Shown here: one piece after another, positions 1 through 6,066 of the stretch
Layout of the letters: every line of letters starts with the position of its first letter
Numbering within the stretch: position 1 is the stretch's first letter
From: JABDJZ01 sp047611125
GTDB taxonomy: Bacteria; Bacteroidota; Rhodothermia; Rhodothermales; UBA10348
Direction of reading: 5' to 3'
Assembly (NCBI GenBank): GCA_047611125.1
Contig: JBLFXH010000214.1
Span: forward strand, 1-6,066
DNA: 6,066 nucleotides
Notes under the pieces: generated by a model
What the model saw: only the letters and a program-made list of their open reading frames with translations
Told to the model about the DNA's origin: nothing
Databases searched by the model: none
Position numbers and translations under genes: made by a program

Positions 1-886
1 CGTAAACGGACGCCCTGAGACGGTGGGCTACCTGGGGCTACTCCGAATCGCCCCCGGATATCGGGCGGGCACGCTCATGGCGCGGGGCTTCCGGCGGATT
101 CGGGAATTCCACAATCGAGGAAGTGCCCGGATTTATCTCACCGTAGTGGCCGAGGACAGCCCGGAGGCACTGCGTCTTCTCGAGTCTGGGCGATGCGGAC
201 TACCCCAGTCCCGCGACCTGGGGCGGCTCCAGACGTTTGTTCTGAGCAGCAAGATGATCCAACGCCGAGGGGCGCTGACCCCATCCCTTGATATTTACCT
301 CGCGGGTCCGGACGATGCCGCCGACGTCGTGGACCTGCTTGCTCGCGGCCGTGAGCGCCAGTTCTTCCCGATGTATCACGAGCAGGACCTTGCGAGCCCT
401 GGCGGCCTGCTGCGAGGCCTTTCGGTGAACGATGTGTTGGTTTGCCGTCGGGAGGGGGTACTGGTCGGTGTCATGGGTTGCTGGGACCAGCGCCCGTTTC
501 GCCGACAGGTCGTGATGGGTTACGACCGAAAGACGGCGCTTCTGAGGCCACTCTACAATCTGGCTGCGCCGCTTCACGGGCATCCGCGCTTACCCCGCGA
601 AGGCACCGCTGCGTTGACGATGATCGTCGGTCCCACATACATCCCCGGCGCCGACTCTGACGTGCTATCGGGTCTTCTGCGGGAAGCCGCGATCAAGGCG
701 ACGGCCTTAGGATTGGACAGCCTGGCGATCATGGCGCACGAGTCCGATCCTCTCAACGCCCTTCTGCAGCCGTTGCCGGCAGTACGCGTCGATTCAAGGC
801 TGCTGCTCTGTTGGTACGAAGACGGTCAGGATCTGGCCGACACGGTAGATACTCGCCCTCCGTACCTCGAATTGGGATCCCTATGA
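1..886 (+). CDS. Tandem GNAT-like N-acyltransferase, 5' end cut by window edge
   Basis: The reading frame is already open at base 2 and shows 294 residues; the true start lies upstream. The GTG at 23 is probably internal, because the seven codons before it (VNGRPET) continue naturally into the domain. Visible residues 8-33 contain a GNAT acyl-CoA-binding segment (VGYLGLLRIAPGYRAG followed by LMARGF), then YLTVVAEDSPEALRLLESG at about 47-65, typical of the GNAT C-terminal half. A second, more divergent GNAT-like region follows at about 95-260, with VCRREGVLVGVMGCWDQ near 147-163 (a beta-hairpin plus WDQ), a basic RP-N segment and LPREG. GNAT proteins transfer acyl groups from acyl-CoA (sometimes acyl-ACP) to amines; the substrate here is unknown. 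No signal peptide or membrane helix is visible. It overlaps the next gene by ATGA, so it belongs to the four-gene operon. The GNAT fold is fairly sure; activity of the second half is uncertain. Confidence 0.8.
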   Translation, partial: VNGRPETVGYLGLLRIAPGYRAGTLMARGFRRIREFHNRGSARIYLTVVAEDSPEALRLLESGRCGLPQSRDLGRLQTFVLSSKMIQRRGALTPSLDIYLAGPDDAADVVDLLARGRERQFFPMYHEQDLASPGGLLRGLSVNDVLVCRREGVLVGVMGCWDQRPFRRQVVMGYDRKTALLRPLYNLAAPLHGHPRLPREGTAALTMIVGPTYIPGADSDVLSGLLREAAIKATALGLDSLAIMAHESDPLNALLQPLPAVRVDSRLLLCWYEDGQDLADTVDTRPPYLELGSL

Positions 887-1611
887 CCCCTCTAGTCCCG
901 GATATTGTTCGGCGCGAATCCCTGCCTCAGGCAGAGCGGGAGGCTATGTTCGTCCTCCTGGAGCGTCATTACCTGAAGGTGACGCGCCCCGATTTTGAGC
1001 GCGATCTGAATCAGAAGCAGTGGGTGATTCTTGTGAGGGAAGCTGAATCGGGGACGATTCGCGGGTTCTCGACGATCGAGGTGTTCCTCTTTGTCCATAA
1101 CAGGCGGAGGCTTCGGATTCTGTATTCAGGTGACACCGTCATAGACCGGGACTACTGGGGGAGCCTCGCCCTACCGGTCGGCTACGCCAGTCTGGTCAGC
1201 GCGTTGACCGATGACGAGCCGATCCCGACCTACTGGTTTCTTCTGAGCAAGGGATTCCGGACCTACCGCATTCTGCCCGTCTTTTTCGACAGCTTCTTTC
1301 CGCGATGGAATCGGCCCATGCCGGATTCGGAAGCCGGACTTCTTGGCGCGCTTGGCCACTACAAGTTTAATGACGCATTTGATTCGGCGAGCGGGATTCT
1401 GCGTTCAGGCCCAGAAGCGCAATGCTTGCGTCCCGATCTAGGCCTGGTCTCAGAGCGGAGGAAGAACCGGGATATCGAGTTTTTTCTACGGACGAATCCC
1501 GGGCATGCCGCGGGTGATGAGTTGGTCTGCCTGGCCGATTTCTCGCTGGACAACCTGAGCCCCTTCATGCAGCGAGCTCTCAGCCGATCCCGGGTCGAGG
1601 TCAGGTTGTGA
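883..1611 (+). CDS. Conserved protein of unknown function, GNAT-neighbour family
   Basis: The protein has 242 residues and starts at the ATG at 883, which shares ATGA with the previous stop. A weak GGGA (874-877) lies 5 bases upstream. The same frame extends back to 811, but that part overlaps the GNAT gene and reads as low-complexity Arg/Ser/Gly, so the coupled start is preferred. I cannot assign a function. Striking, probably conserved blocks are GFST (61-64), YSGDTVID--YWG (81-93), TYWFLLSKGFRTYRILP (116-132), FFPRWNRPMP (138-147) and FFLRTNPGHAAGDELVCL (200-217). I recall similar blocks in uncharacterised bacterial proteins, but could not check this. The N-terminal layout (helix, strand, strand with GFST) loosely resembles a GNAT fold, but no clear acyl-CoA loop is visible. 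It has no signal peptide or membrane helix, so it is probably cytosolic. Coupling to GNAT, GH3 and desaturase genes suggests a role in the same pathway. Confidence 0.85.
   Translation: MTPLVPDIVRRESLPQAEREAMFVLLERHYLKVTRPDFERDLNQKQWVILVREAESGTIRGFSTIEVFLFVHNRRRLRILYSGDTVIDRDYWGSLALPVGYASLVSALTDDEPIPTYWFLLSKGFRTYRILPVFFDSFFPRWNRPMPDSEAGLLGALGHYKFNDAFDSASGILRSGPEAQCLRPDLGLVSERRKNRDIEFFLRTNPGHAAGDELVCLADFSLDNLSPFMQRALSRSRVEVRL
1597..1600 (+). promoter_or_regulatory. Ribosome binding site deciding the GH3 GTG start
   Basis: GAGG lies 7 bases before the GTG at 1608, inside the end of the preceding gene. It supports this GTG, which overlaps the upstream TGA as GTGA, as the real initiation codon. 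No competing ATG with a better site is seen nearby in this frame. Confidence 0.55.
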
Positions 1612-3182
1612 GAGCAATCCAAGACGCCTATCTGGCCCGTGTCCTGAGCGCCAACGCTCAGACGCGTTTTGGTCGGGAGCACGGGTTCGATGGAGTCCGA
1701 GACCGAGAAGACTTCCGGCGCCGCGTCCCGGTTCGGGACTATGAAGCGCTGCGAGATCCGTGGCTGACACAGGTCGAACAGGGAGAGCCTGGAATTCTCG
1801 TATCGGAGCCCGTGCTTCATTTGCACCCGACAAGTGGAACAGCCGGTGGGCGCAAGCTGATACCGTATACCGCAGGTCTCAGGGCGGACTTCGGCCGCGG
1901 CTTGGCCAGTTGGCTGAATGGGTTGTATTCGGACTTGCCGGCCTTGGACGGCGGATCCGCCTACTGGGCGATAACTCCCCCAATGCCGCTCGTGCAACCG
2001 GAAGGATGCCGAGTTCCAGTCCGATTCGCCGAGGATGCCGAGTACCTGCCGAGCGATCTCGCGATGGCGGTTGGAAGGTCGATGGCACTGCCCTCTGGAG
2101 TCGGCCAATTGACGGCCGTTGACAACGTCCTGTATGCCACGTTGCGATTCCTTCTGGCCGACGACTCCCTTCGCCTCATCTCGGTGTGGAGCCCAACCTG
2201 GTTGCAGATGCTTCTCGAAAGGGCGGAGACCTGGCGGGAGCGCCTCCTGGCAGACATTGGGCAAGGTGGACTGCGGCTTCCTGTTCAGGAACCTGAGGGG
2301 GCAGGCAGGATCCCAGAGAGCCACCTGAAACCGCGCCCGGACCGTGCCCAACTGCTCCGGCCCCTCCTGGACCAAGCTGCGCCTGATTACTCGGCGGTGT
2401 GGCCCCAACTCCGGTTGATAAGTTGCTGGACCGAAGGGTCTGCCGCCAGATTCGTTCTTTCACTGGACACCCTCTTCCCCGGCATACCTATACAACCGAA
2501 GGGACTGCTGTCAACCGAGGCCATGGTCAGCTATCCCGATACGTTGGAGGCAAAGAGGGGCTGTCGCCTGGCCACCGAATGCCATTTTTTCGAGTTTCTG
2601 GATCAAGATACCGGACTGACCCGCTTTTCGGACGAGGTGCGAGAGGGGAAGGCGTATAGCGTGATCGTAACCACCGCAGGCGGACTGTACCGCTACCAGA
2701 CCCACGATGTGGTCCAGATTGCTTCCACTAAAGACGGAGTCCCCTACCTCAACTTTGTCGGCCGGGACGACCGAACGGTCGACTTGGTGGGTGAGAAGCT
2801 GAACGAAACGGTGGTGGAAGAGGCCGTTCGGCTGTCCATGAAGGCGACTGGTCTCCGCAGCGGAGTACAGTTCCTGGTGCCGGATGTCGCCACCACGCCT
2901 CCAGCGTATGTCCTGCTGGTTGAGCGTGACCGATGCAGCAAGGCGGCTGCAGCCGATCTGGCCGCTCGTTTGGATGGGGAGCTCCGCCGAGACTTTCAAT
3001 ACGACCAAGCGCGCGGTGCAGGTCAGTTGGGCGCCGTCCGATTTCATCGCCTGACCACCGCCAGTTCGCGCAGTGTCTGGGAGTACCTGTTTGGGCACAA
3101 GCGCCCGGGGGATCTCAAGGCCAGCGTCCTTCAAGGAGACCCCGAATTACTGAACCAGATCCTGACAACCCATGCACCCTGA
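1608..3182 (+). CDS. GH3-family acyl-adenylating enzyme (acyl-acid amido synthetase-like)
   Basis: The protein has 524 residues, a usual length for bacterial GH3 proteins, and starts at GTG with GTGA overlap. GH3 enzymes belong to the ANL adenylating superfamily. In plants they activate jasmonate, auxin or benzoate with ATP and couple them to amino acids; bacterial substrates are mostly unknown. The sequence shows FGREHGF near 21-27, the nucleotide-binding loop HPTSGTAGGRK (73-83), KGLLSTEA (298-305), ATECHFFEF (322-330), YRYQTHDVVQI (361-371) carrying the expected Asp367, FVGRDDRTVDLVGEKLNE (383-400), and a C-terminal KRPGDLK (498-504) whose Lys504 is a candidate catalytic lysine. It is cytosolic by sequence. 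One variation is THD where many relatives have GD in the YRY block. Its place between an acyltransferase-type pair and a desaturase suggests it activates a fatty or polyene acid, or another carboxylate. Family assignment is strong; substrate is unknown. Confidence 0.93.
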   Translation: MRAIQDAYLARVLSANAQTRFGREHGFDGVRDREDFRRRVPVRDYEALRDPWLTQVEQGEPGILVSEPVLHLHPTSGTAGGRKLIPYTAGLRADFGRGLASWLNGLYSDLPALDGGSAYWAITPPMPLVQPEGCRVPVRFAEDAEYLPSDLAMAVGRSMALPSGVGQLTAVDNVLYATLRFLLADDSLRLISVWSPTWLQMLLERAETWRERLLADIGQGGLRLPVQEPEGAGRIPESHLKPRPDRAQLLRPLLDQAAPDYSAVWPQLRLISCWTEGSAARFVLSLDTLFPGIPIQPKGLLSTEAMVSYPDTLEAKRGCRLATECHFFEFLDQDTGLTRFSDEVREGKAYSVIVTTAGGLYRYQTHDVVQIASTKDGVPYLNFVGRDDRTVDLVGEKLNETVVEEAVRLSMKATGLRSGVQFLVPDVATTPPAYVLLVERDRCSKAAAADLAARLDGELRRDFQYDQARGAGQLGAVRFHRLTTASSRSVWEYLFGHKRPGDLKASVLQGDPELLNQILTTHAP

Positions 3183-4140
3183 CCATTCAGACATCCCCGA
3201 ATCGTGGAGAACGGCTCTGGCTCCGGTGGAAGAGAAGCTCTCGGACTTGCAACGCCCTGGCACCATGCGTTGGCTGCACTATGCCATGTTTCCTGTTCTG
3301 CAGGCATGCGGAATCGTCCTGATTATCCATGCCTCGGGTGCCAGCTGGCCTGCTTGGGCCACCCTGCTTGCCTATGGTGGAGGCATCCTGCTCGTGGCAG
3401 CCGCACTCAATGCCTACTTCCTGCTGATCCATGAGGCCATCCACGGGCTCCTGGTCCAATCCAGTTGGGGAAACCGGATCCTGGGGGCACTTCTCGCCAC
3501 CATGGGTGGGATATCGGCTACCTCCTACAAGGTCATGCACATCCGACATCACAGGCACTTGGGCCACGAAGATGACCCGGATGACTATCGAAATTACGTG
3601 GAAAGCGATCGGGCGGTCTGGCTCCTCCAGATTAATCGGTTGATCTGGGCCACGTTCATCTATGTGGTCGCGCTGCCCATCCTGTCGTGGAAGTACGGCA
3701 GCGCGGAGGAGCGCCGCCGGATTGCCCAGGAGTACGCAGGCGTCCTTCTGGCGAGCGCGATGGCCGTCTACCTGGTCCCGGTCTCACTTCTGATTCTGGC
3801 CTGGGCCATCCCCCTCTTGATCACCAATTTCATGATCAATGTGCGCGGCCTGTCACAGCACGGAAGCACGGACTCCAGCCACCCGCTGACGGCCAGCCGC
3901 ACGGTCACGCCCGGGCCCATTCTTCGGTTCTTTCTGATCAATGAGAACTACCACCTGGAGCATCATCTCTATCCGTCAGTGCCAGCAGACCGCTTGCCCG
4001 AACTGCACCGAGAGTTGAACAAGGTGCTTCCGCTGCGGGTCATCCATAAAGGATACCTGGCCTATCTCTGGGATTTCTTTCGAACCGGGCCCACGCGGGC
4101 GGACCAGTCGCTAGGGGTCCAGCGTCGCAAAGGCTTCTGA
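3172..4140 (+). CDS. Membrane fatty-acid-desaturase-superfamily di-iron enzyme
   Basis: This 322-residue protein carries the three histidine boxes that bind the di-iron centre of membrane desaturases and hydroxylases: HEAIH (87-91), HIRHH (123-127, followed by HLGHEDDPDDY) and HLEHH (261-265, in NENYHLEHHLYPSVP). A further His230 lies in RGLSQHG. Hydrophobic segments near 41-55, 61-86, 101-115, 155-172 and 189-218 fit a multi-pass inner-membrane protein with the boxes on the cytosolic side. The family uses O2 and an electron donor to desaturate or hydroxylate acyl chains, and some members act on carotenoids, so the exact substrate is open. The ATG at 3172 overlaps the GH3 gene by 11 bases and has no clear Shine-Dalgarno. 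Coupled translation from GH3 is likely; internal ATGs at residues 32 and 39 would remove a coding-looking N-terminus. No electron-transfer partner is in the window. It is the last gene of the operon. Confidence 0.93.
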   Translation: MHPDHSDIPESWRTALAPVEEKLSDLQRPGTMRWLHYAMFPVLQACGIVLIIHASGASWPAWATLLAYGGGILLVAAALNAYFLLIHEAIHGLLVQSSWGNRILGALLATMGGISATSYKVMHIRHHRHLGHEDDPDDYRNYVESDRAVWLLQINRLIWATFIYVVALPILSWKYGSAEERRRIAQEYAGVLLASAMAVYLVPVSLLILAWAIPLLITNFMINVRGLSQHGSTDSSHPLTASRTVTPGPILRFFLINENYHLEHHLYPSVPADRLPELHRELNKVLPLRVIHKGYLAYLWDFFRTGPTRADQSLGVQRRKGF

Positions 4141-4253
4141 GAATCTGGCGGCGATGCTCGGCCAATTGCTTGTTTCAGTCGCTCCGTGAGTCGGCCCGCT
4201 TTCAGCGCGCCTCGTCCCAAACCCCCTTCAGTGGCTCAAATCTTCCCGAACAC
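4141..4253. other. Intergenic 3' region of the operon, no gene seen
   Basis: About 113 bases separate the desaturase stop from the terminator. No ribosome-binding site with a convincing frame and no separate hairpin with a T run were seen. The only notable content is at 4231-4254, where GTGGCTCA followed directly by AATCTTCCCG resembles the 5' and 3' parts of the neighbouring tRNA-Arg joined together. Short frames crossing this region and the tRNA translate tRNA sequence and are not genes. Confidence 0.6.
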
Positions 4254-4310
4254 AAAAAACCCTGACGAGGCCGAAGGCCCAATCAGGGTTTTTGTGTGCC
4301 CGGGAAGATT
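4239..4310. repeat. Imperfect inverted repeat spanning terminator and tRNA 3' end
   Basis: The left arm (4239-4265) and right arm (4283-4310) are reverse complements over about 27 positions, with two mismatches (4249-4250 against 4299-4300) and one extra base at 4294. The inner 11 base pairs are the terminator stem. The outer part of the right arm (4295-4310) is the discriminator, acceptor strand and T-stem 3' side of the tRNA-Arg gene, so the left arm is a degenerate inverted copy of the tRNA 3' end. Confidence 0.8.
4254..4293. terminator. Bidirectional rho-independent terminator
   Basis: The outer stem AAAAACCCTGA (4255-4265) pairs perfectly with TCAGGGTTTTT (4283-4293). An inner GGCC/GGCC stem (4269-4272 with 4276-4279) closes a GAA loop. 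There are five Ts after the GC-rich stem on the plus strand and six on the minus strand, so it should work both ways. On the minus strand it begins 2 bases after the tRNA discriminator and ends the tRNA transcript. On the plus strand it lies about 115 bases after the desaturase stop and probably ends the four-gene operon. Confidence 0.88.
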
Positions 4311-4368
4311 CGAACTCCCGACCTCCTGGTCCGTAGCCAGGCGCTCTATCCAGCTGAGCCACGGGCAC
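4295..4368 (-). tRNA. tRNA-Arg, anticodon ACG
   Basis: The 74-base gene folds as a standard cloverleaf on the minus strand. The acceptor GTGCCCG (4362-4368) pairs with CGGGCAC (4296-4302). The D arm is GCTCAGCTGGATAGAGC. The anticodon stem CCTGG/CCAGG encloses the loop CTACGGA, giving anticodon ACG, normally edited to ICG to read CGU, CGC and CGA. The T arm is GGGAG-TTCGAAT-CTTCC with one G-U pair, and the discriminator is A. CCA is not encoded (the next bases are CAA), so it must be added by the CCA-adding enzyme. The gene has its own promoter and terminator, lying between convergent protein genes. Confidence 0.97.
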
Positions 4369-4391
4369 GCGTGCTTTTTGAGCAGTCACAG

Positions 4392-4420
4392 ATAATACGT
4401 CGAGGTTCTGAGACCGCCAA
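4392..4420 (-). promoter_or_regulatory. Sigma-70-type promoter of the tRNA-Arg gene
   Basis: On the minus strand, TTGGCG (4415-4420) and TATTAT (4392-4397) are separated by exactly 17 bases. Transcription would start near 4384-4386, giving a leader of roughly 16-18 bases before the mature tRNA 5' end at 4368. It lies in the 94-base gap between the kinase/TPR gene stop and the tRNA. The boxes match the consensus well, but the start is not shown experimentally. Confidence 0.65.
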
Positions 4421-4462
4421 GTGAAGGTTCTTTTAGTTTGACGAAAATGGTGCAGGAGAGAC

Positions 4463-6066
4463 CTACTCGCGGCCCATCCCTTCCAGAACCCGCTGAAACC
4501 GCGGGTTGTCGCGAACCACATCCAGGAATGGCCAAGGCCTCATGACGGTCAGGTAGACGTCATGGTCGCGAAGTCCGAGTTCCAGGTAATCCAACGCCCG
4601 CGATGTGTCCGACAGCGCGAGATAGATCTGGGCGAAGAGCGGCGCGGAGACGTATCGGGTCTCTGCCAGCTCCGAGAGTTCTGCCAGGATCTCGCGCGAT
4701 TCGGATTCTTTTCCCGCCGCTGCCAACGCAGACGCCTGAAGGGAGCGGACCACCGGCTGGGGTCCCACGAGTCGCTCCGCCTTCGACAGCGACTCCAGTG
4801 ATGCCTCCGGTTGTCCCATAGCCACCATCAGAAGTGACCGATTTAGGTGAGCCATATAGAACGTCGGGTCGCGCTCTATCACTTCGTCAAATGCGCGCAG
4901 AGACGCCTCGTTGTCGCGGCGATAGAACTGAATCAGTCCCAGATTTGTGGGATGAATCAGGGACTCCGGGTCCAGCAGTCCGGCCAGTCGTTGCTCGGCG
5001 AGGGCTAGCTGTAGCCGCCCGGACTCTGCCAGGTGCGATGCGTGGAGATGCCGGGCCTCCGCGGAGTTCGGGTTCTCCGCAATAGCCAATGCAAACGCGG
5101 AATCGGCCTTCTCCACATCCCAGTCAAACTCGGAGTAGATGGACGCCAGCGTCGTCATCGCCAGCGCCTGTCGCGGATCCAATCGGAGGGCGTGAAGAGC
5201 GGCAGCTCGTGCATCTTCGTAGTCGTCGGAACCCTTCTCCGGGGAGTAGGCAGTCCCCGCCTCCAGCATTCGGGAGTAGGCGTATCCGGACCAGGCGTCA
5301 GGGAAGTTCGGATCCAGTTGGGTGGACTCAAAAAAGTGGGCCGCCGCCGCCGCGAGATCGCCAGGTGTCCGATTCAGCACCAGGGACATCCCACGCAGGT
5401 AGGCATCCTGAGCCAAAAGGTTCGGGCCATTCTCCCGTCCAAGTTGCGCAAGATCATCCTGGGTCAGTTCCAGTGCTAGTTTCCCGACGATCGCCTCGGC
5501 AATCTCGGACTGTACGTCCAGGGGGCGATCAGCAGCGCGATCAAAAGAGCCCGTCCACCGAAGACTCCCATCAGCCACGTCATAGAGGCTTGCGAAGACG
5601 CGCAGGTTCTCGGGATCACTCTGCACGTGGCCGGTCACAAAGTACTGGGCTGACAAAGAGTCCCCGTATGCCTTCAACCGATCGGGGCCCACCTTCCTCG
5701 ATCGAATCAGGCGCAACCCGGGAAGGCCGCCCAGCCTAGTCAGCAAGTCCGCCGCGAGACCTTCGGCAATGCCAGCACTCTTCCCCCCCGCTGTCAGATC
5801 CGCGAACGGCTGCACCGCCACCGTTAGCGGACCTGAATACCTTGCCGGCCGCGCAGAACCGGCCCCCTGCCAGATCAGGACTCCAAGGACCACTGCCACT
5901 AGGCAACCTGCCAAGTAGGCCGGTGCCCATTTTCGCAAATGCCCGGACGACACCAATCCCGAGGAAGCAAGTCCGGCTGCGGCCATGGCCTCAAGCAGAC
6001 CACTGCCAGACTCGAACCGCTCCGACGGCTCCCGCTTCAGACATCGTTCCACCAACCGGACCAGCC
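4463..6066 (-). CDS. Ser/Thr kinase-TolB-like-TPR membrane protein, N-terminal part beyond window
   Basis: The frame runs through the right edge; 533 full codons are visible, reading LVRLVERCLKREPSERF at the edge. That is the last helix of a bacterial (Hanks-type) protein kinase domain, with the subdomain XI arginine, so the catalytic part lies outside the window. The TTG at 6055 is internal, not a start. Numbering from it, a membrane helix follows at about 45-63 (YLAGCLVAVVLGVLIW), then a TolB/FlgO-like domain at about 76-172 (LTVAVQPFADLT, YFVTGHVQ, LRWTGSFDR), then TPR-like helical repeats from about 213 to the end, closing with the family-type PWPFLDVVRDNPRFQRVLEGMG. The kinase would be cytosolic and the TolB/TPR part on the far side of the membrane, suggesting a sensor or assembly-scaffold role. 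The ligand is unknown. No functional link to the convergent operon is evident. Confidence 0.9.
   Translation of the reverse strand, partial: LVRLVERCLKREPSERFESGSGLLEAMAAAGLASSGLVSSGHLRKWAPAYLAGCLVAVVLGVLIWQGAGSARPARYSGPLTVAVQPFADLTAGGKSAGIAEGLAADLLTRLGGLPGLRLIRSRKVGPDRLKAYGDSLSAQYFVTGHVQSDPENLRVFASLYDVADGSLRWTGSFDRAADRPLDVQSEIAEAIVGKLALELTQDDLAQLGRENGPNLLAQDAYLRGMSLVLNRTPGDLAAAAAHFFESTQLDPNFPDAWSGYAYSRMLEAGTAYSPEKGSDDYEDARAAALHALRLDPRQALAMTTLASIYSEFDWDVEKADSAFALAIAENPNSAEARHLHASHLAESGRLQLALAEQRLAGLLDPESLIHPTNLGLIQFYRRDNEASLRAFDEVIERDPTFYMAHLNRSLLMVAMGQPEASLESLSKAERLVGPQPVVRSLQASALAAAGKESESREILAELSELAETRYVSAPLFAQIYLALSDTSRALDYLELGLRDHDVYLTVMRPWPFLDVVRDNPRFQRVLEGMGRE

Noticed and set aside
811..882. 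Upstream extension of the second gene by 24 codons
   Set aside because: It would overlap the GNAT gene by 76 bases and adds Arg/Ser/Gly-rich sequence without family character. The ATGA-coupled start at 883 is better.
1359..2408. Long open frame (349 codons) on the minus strand opposite GH3
   Set aside because: Long antisense frames are usual in high-GC coding DNA; its translation has no recognisable domain, while the plus strand encodes a clear GH3 protein.
2..4140. Secretion or resistance role for the operon
   Set aside because: No signal peptides, transporter or target-modifying enzyme motifs were visible in the four proteins.
4239..4310. Possible phage or island attachment site at the tRNA 3' end
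   Set aside because: Integration duplicates the tRNA end as a direct repeat; here the second copy is inverted and only about 30 bases away, and no integrase or mobile gene is in the window.
4365..4374. Palindrome GCACGCGTGC across the tRNA 5' end, followed by TTTTT on the plus strand
   Set aside because: As a hairpin it would have at most a 3-base-pair stem, too weak for a terminator, and half of it is the tRNA acceptor strand.
4186..4395. Plus-strand 69-codon frame containing PGRFELPTSW
   Set aside because: It is the antisense translation of the same tRNA, a common misannotation, and it also runs through the terminator.
4228..4521. Minus-strand 97-codon frame containing VAQLDRAPGYGPGGREF
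   Set aside because: This is the well-known false peptide produced by translating a tRNA gene; it covers the tRNA-Arg and the end of the TPR gene.

Overview
The window is high-GC bacterial DNA (roughly 60% G+C by eye) from a chromosome. The right-edge gene, a serine/threonine kinase fused through one membrane helix to a TolB-like domain and TPR repeats, is an architecture I associate with Gemmatimonadota, Acidobacteriota, Eisenbacteria and similar soil or marine lineages. I cannot name the phylum from this window alone. No insertion sequence, CRISPR array, phage gene or rRNA was found.

Left two thirds (1-4140, + strand): four tightly packed genes whose ends overlap by 4, 4 and 11 bases, so they are almost certainly one translationally coupled operon. 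In order they are a tandem GNAT-like acyltransferase (cut by the left edge), a conserved protein of unknown function with strong family-type motifs, a GH3-family acyl-adenylating enzyme, and a membrane fatty-acid-desaturase-superfamily di-iron enzyme. This combination of a carboxylate-activating ligase, a lipid or polyene oxidase and one or two N-acyltransferase-type proteins suggests a small biosynthetic or lipid-modifying pathway, perhaps making an acyl-amino-acid or acyl-amine product. The product is not known to me, and the pathway is an inference.

Middle (4141-4462): a convergent intergenic region. It holds a tRNA-Arg(ACG) gene on the minus strand with its own good promoter (17-base spacer) and a strong T-flanked hairpin 2 bases beyond the tRNA 3' end. 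The hairpin has T runs on both sides and can stop both the tRNA transcript and the oncoming operon. Its arms extend imperfectly into the tRNA itself, so that a degenerate inverted copy of the tRNA 3' end lies on the other side of the terminator.

Right third (4463-6066, minus strand): the C-terminal part of the kinase-TolB-TPR membrane sensor protein. Its kinase domain lies beyond the right edge. It looks functionally unrelated to the operon.
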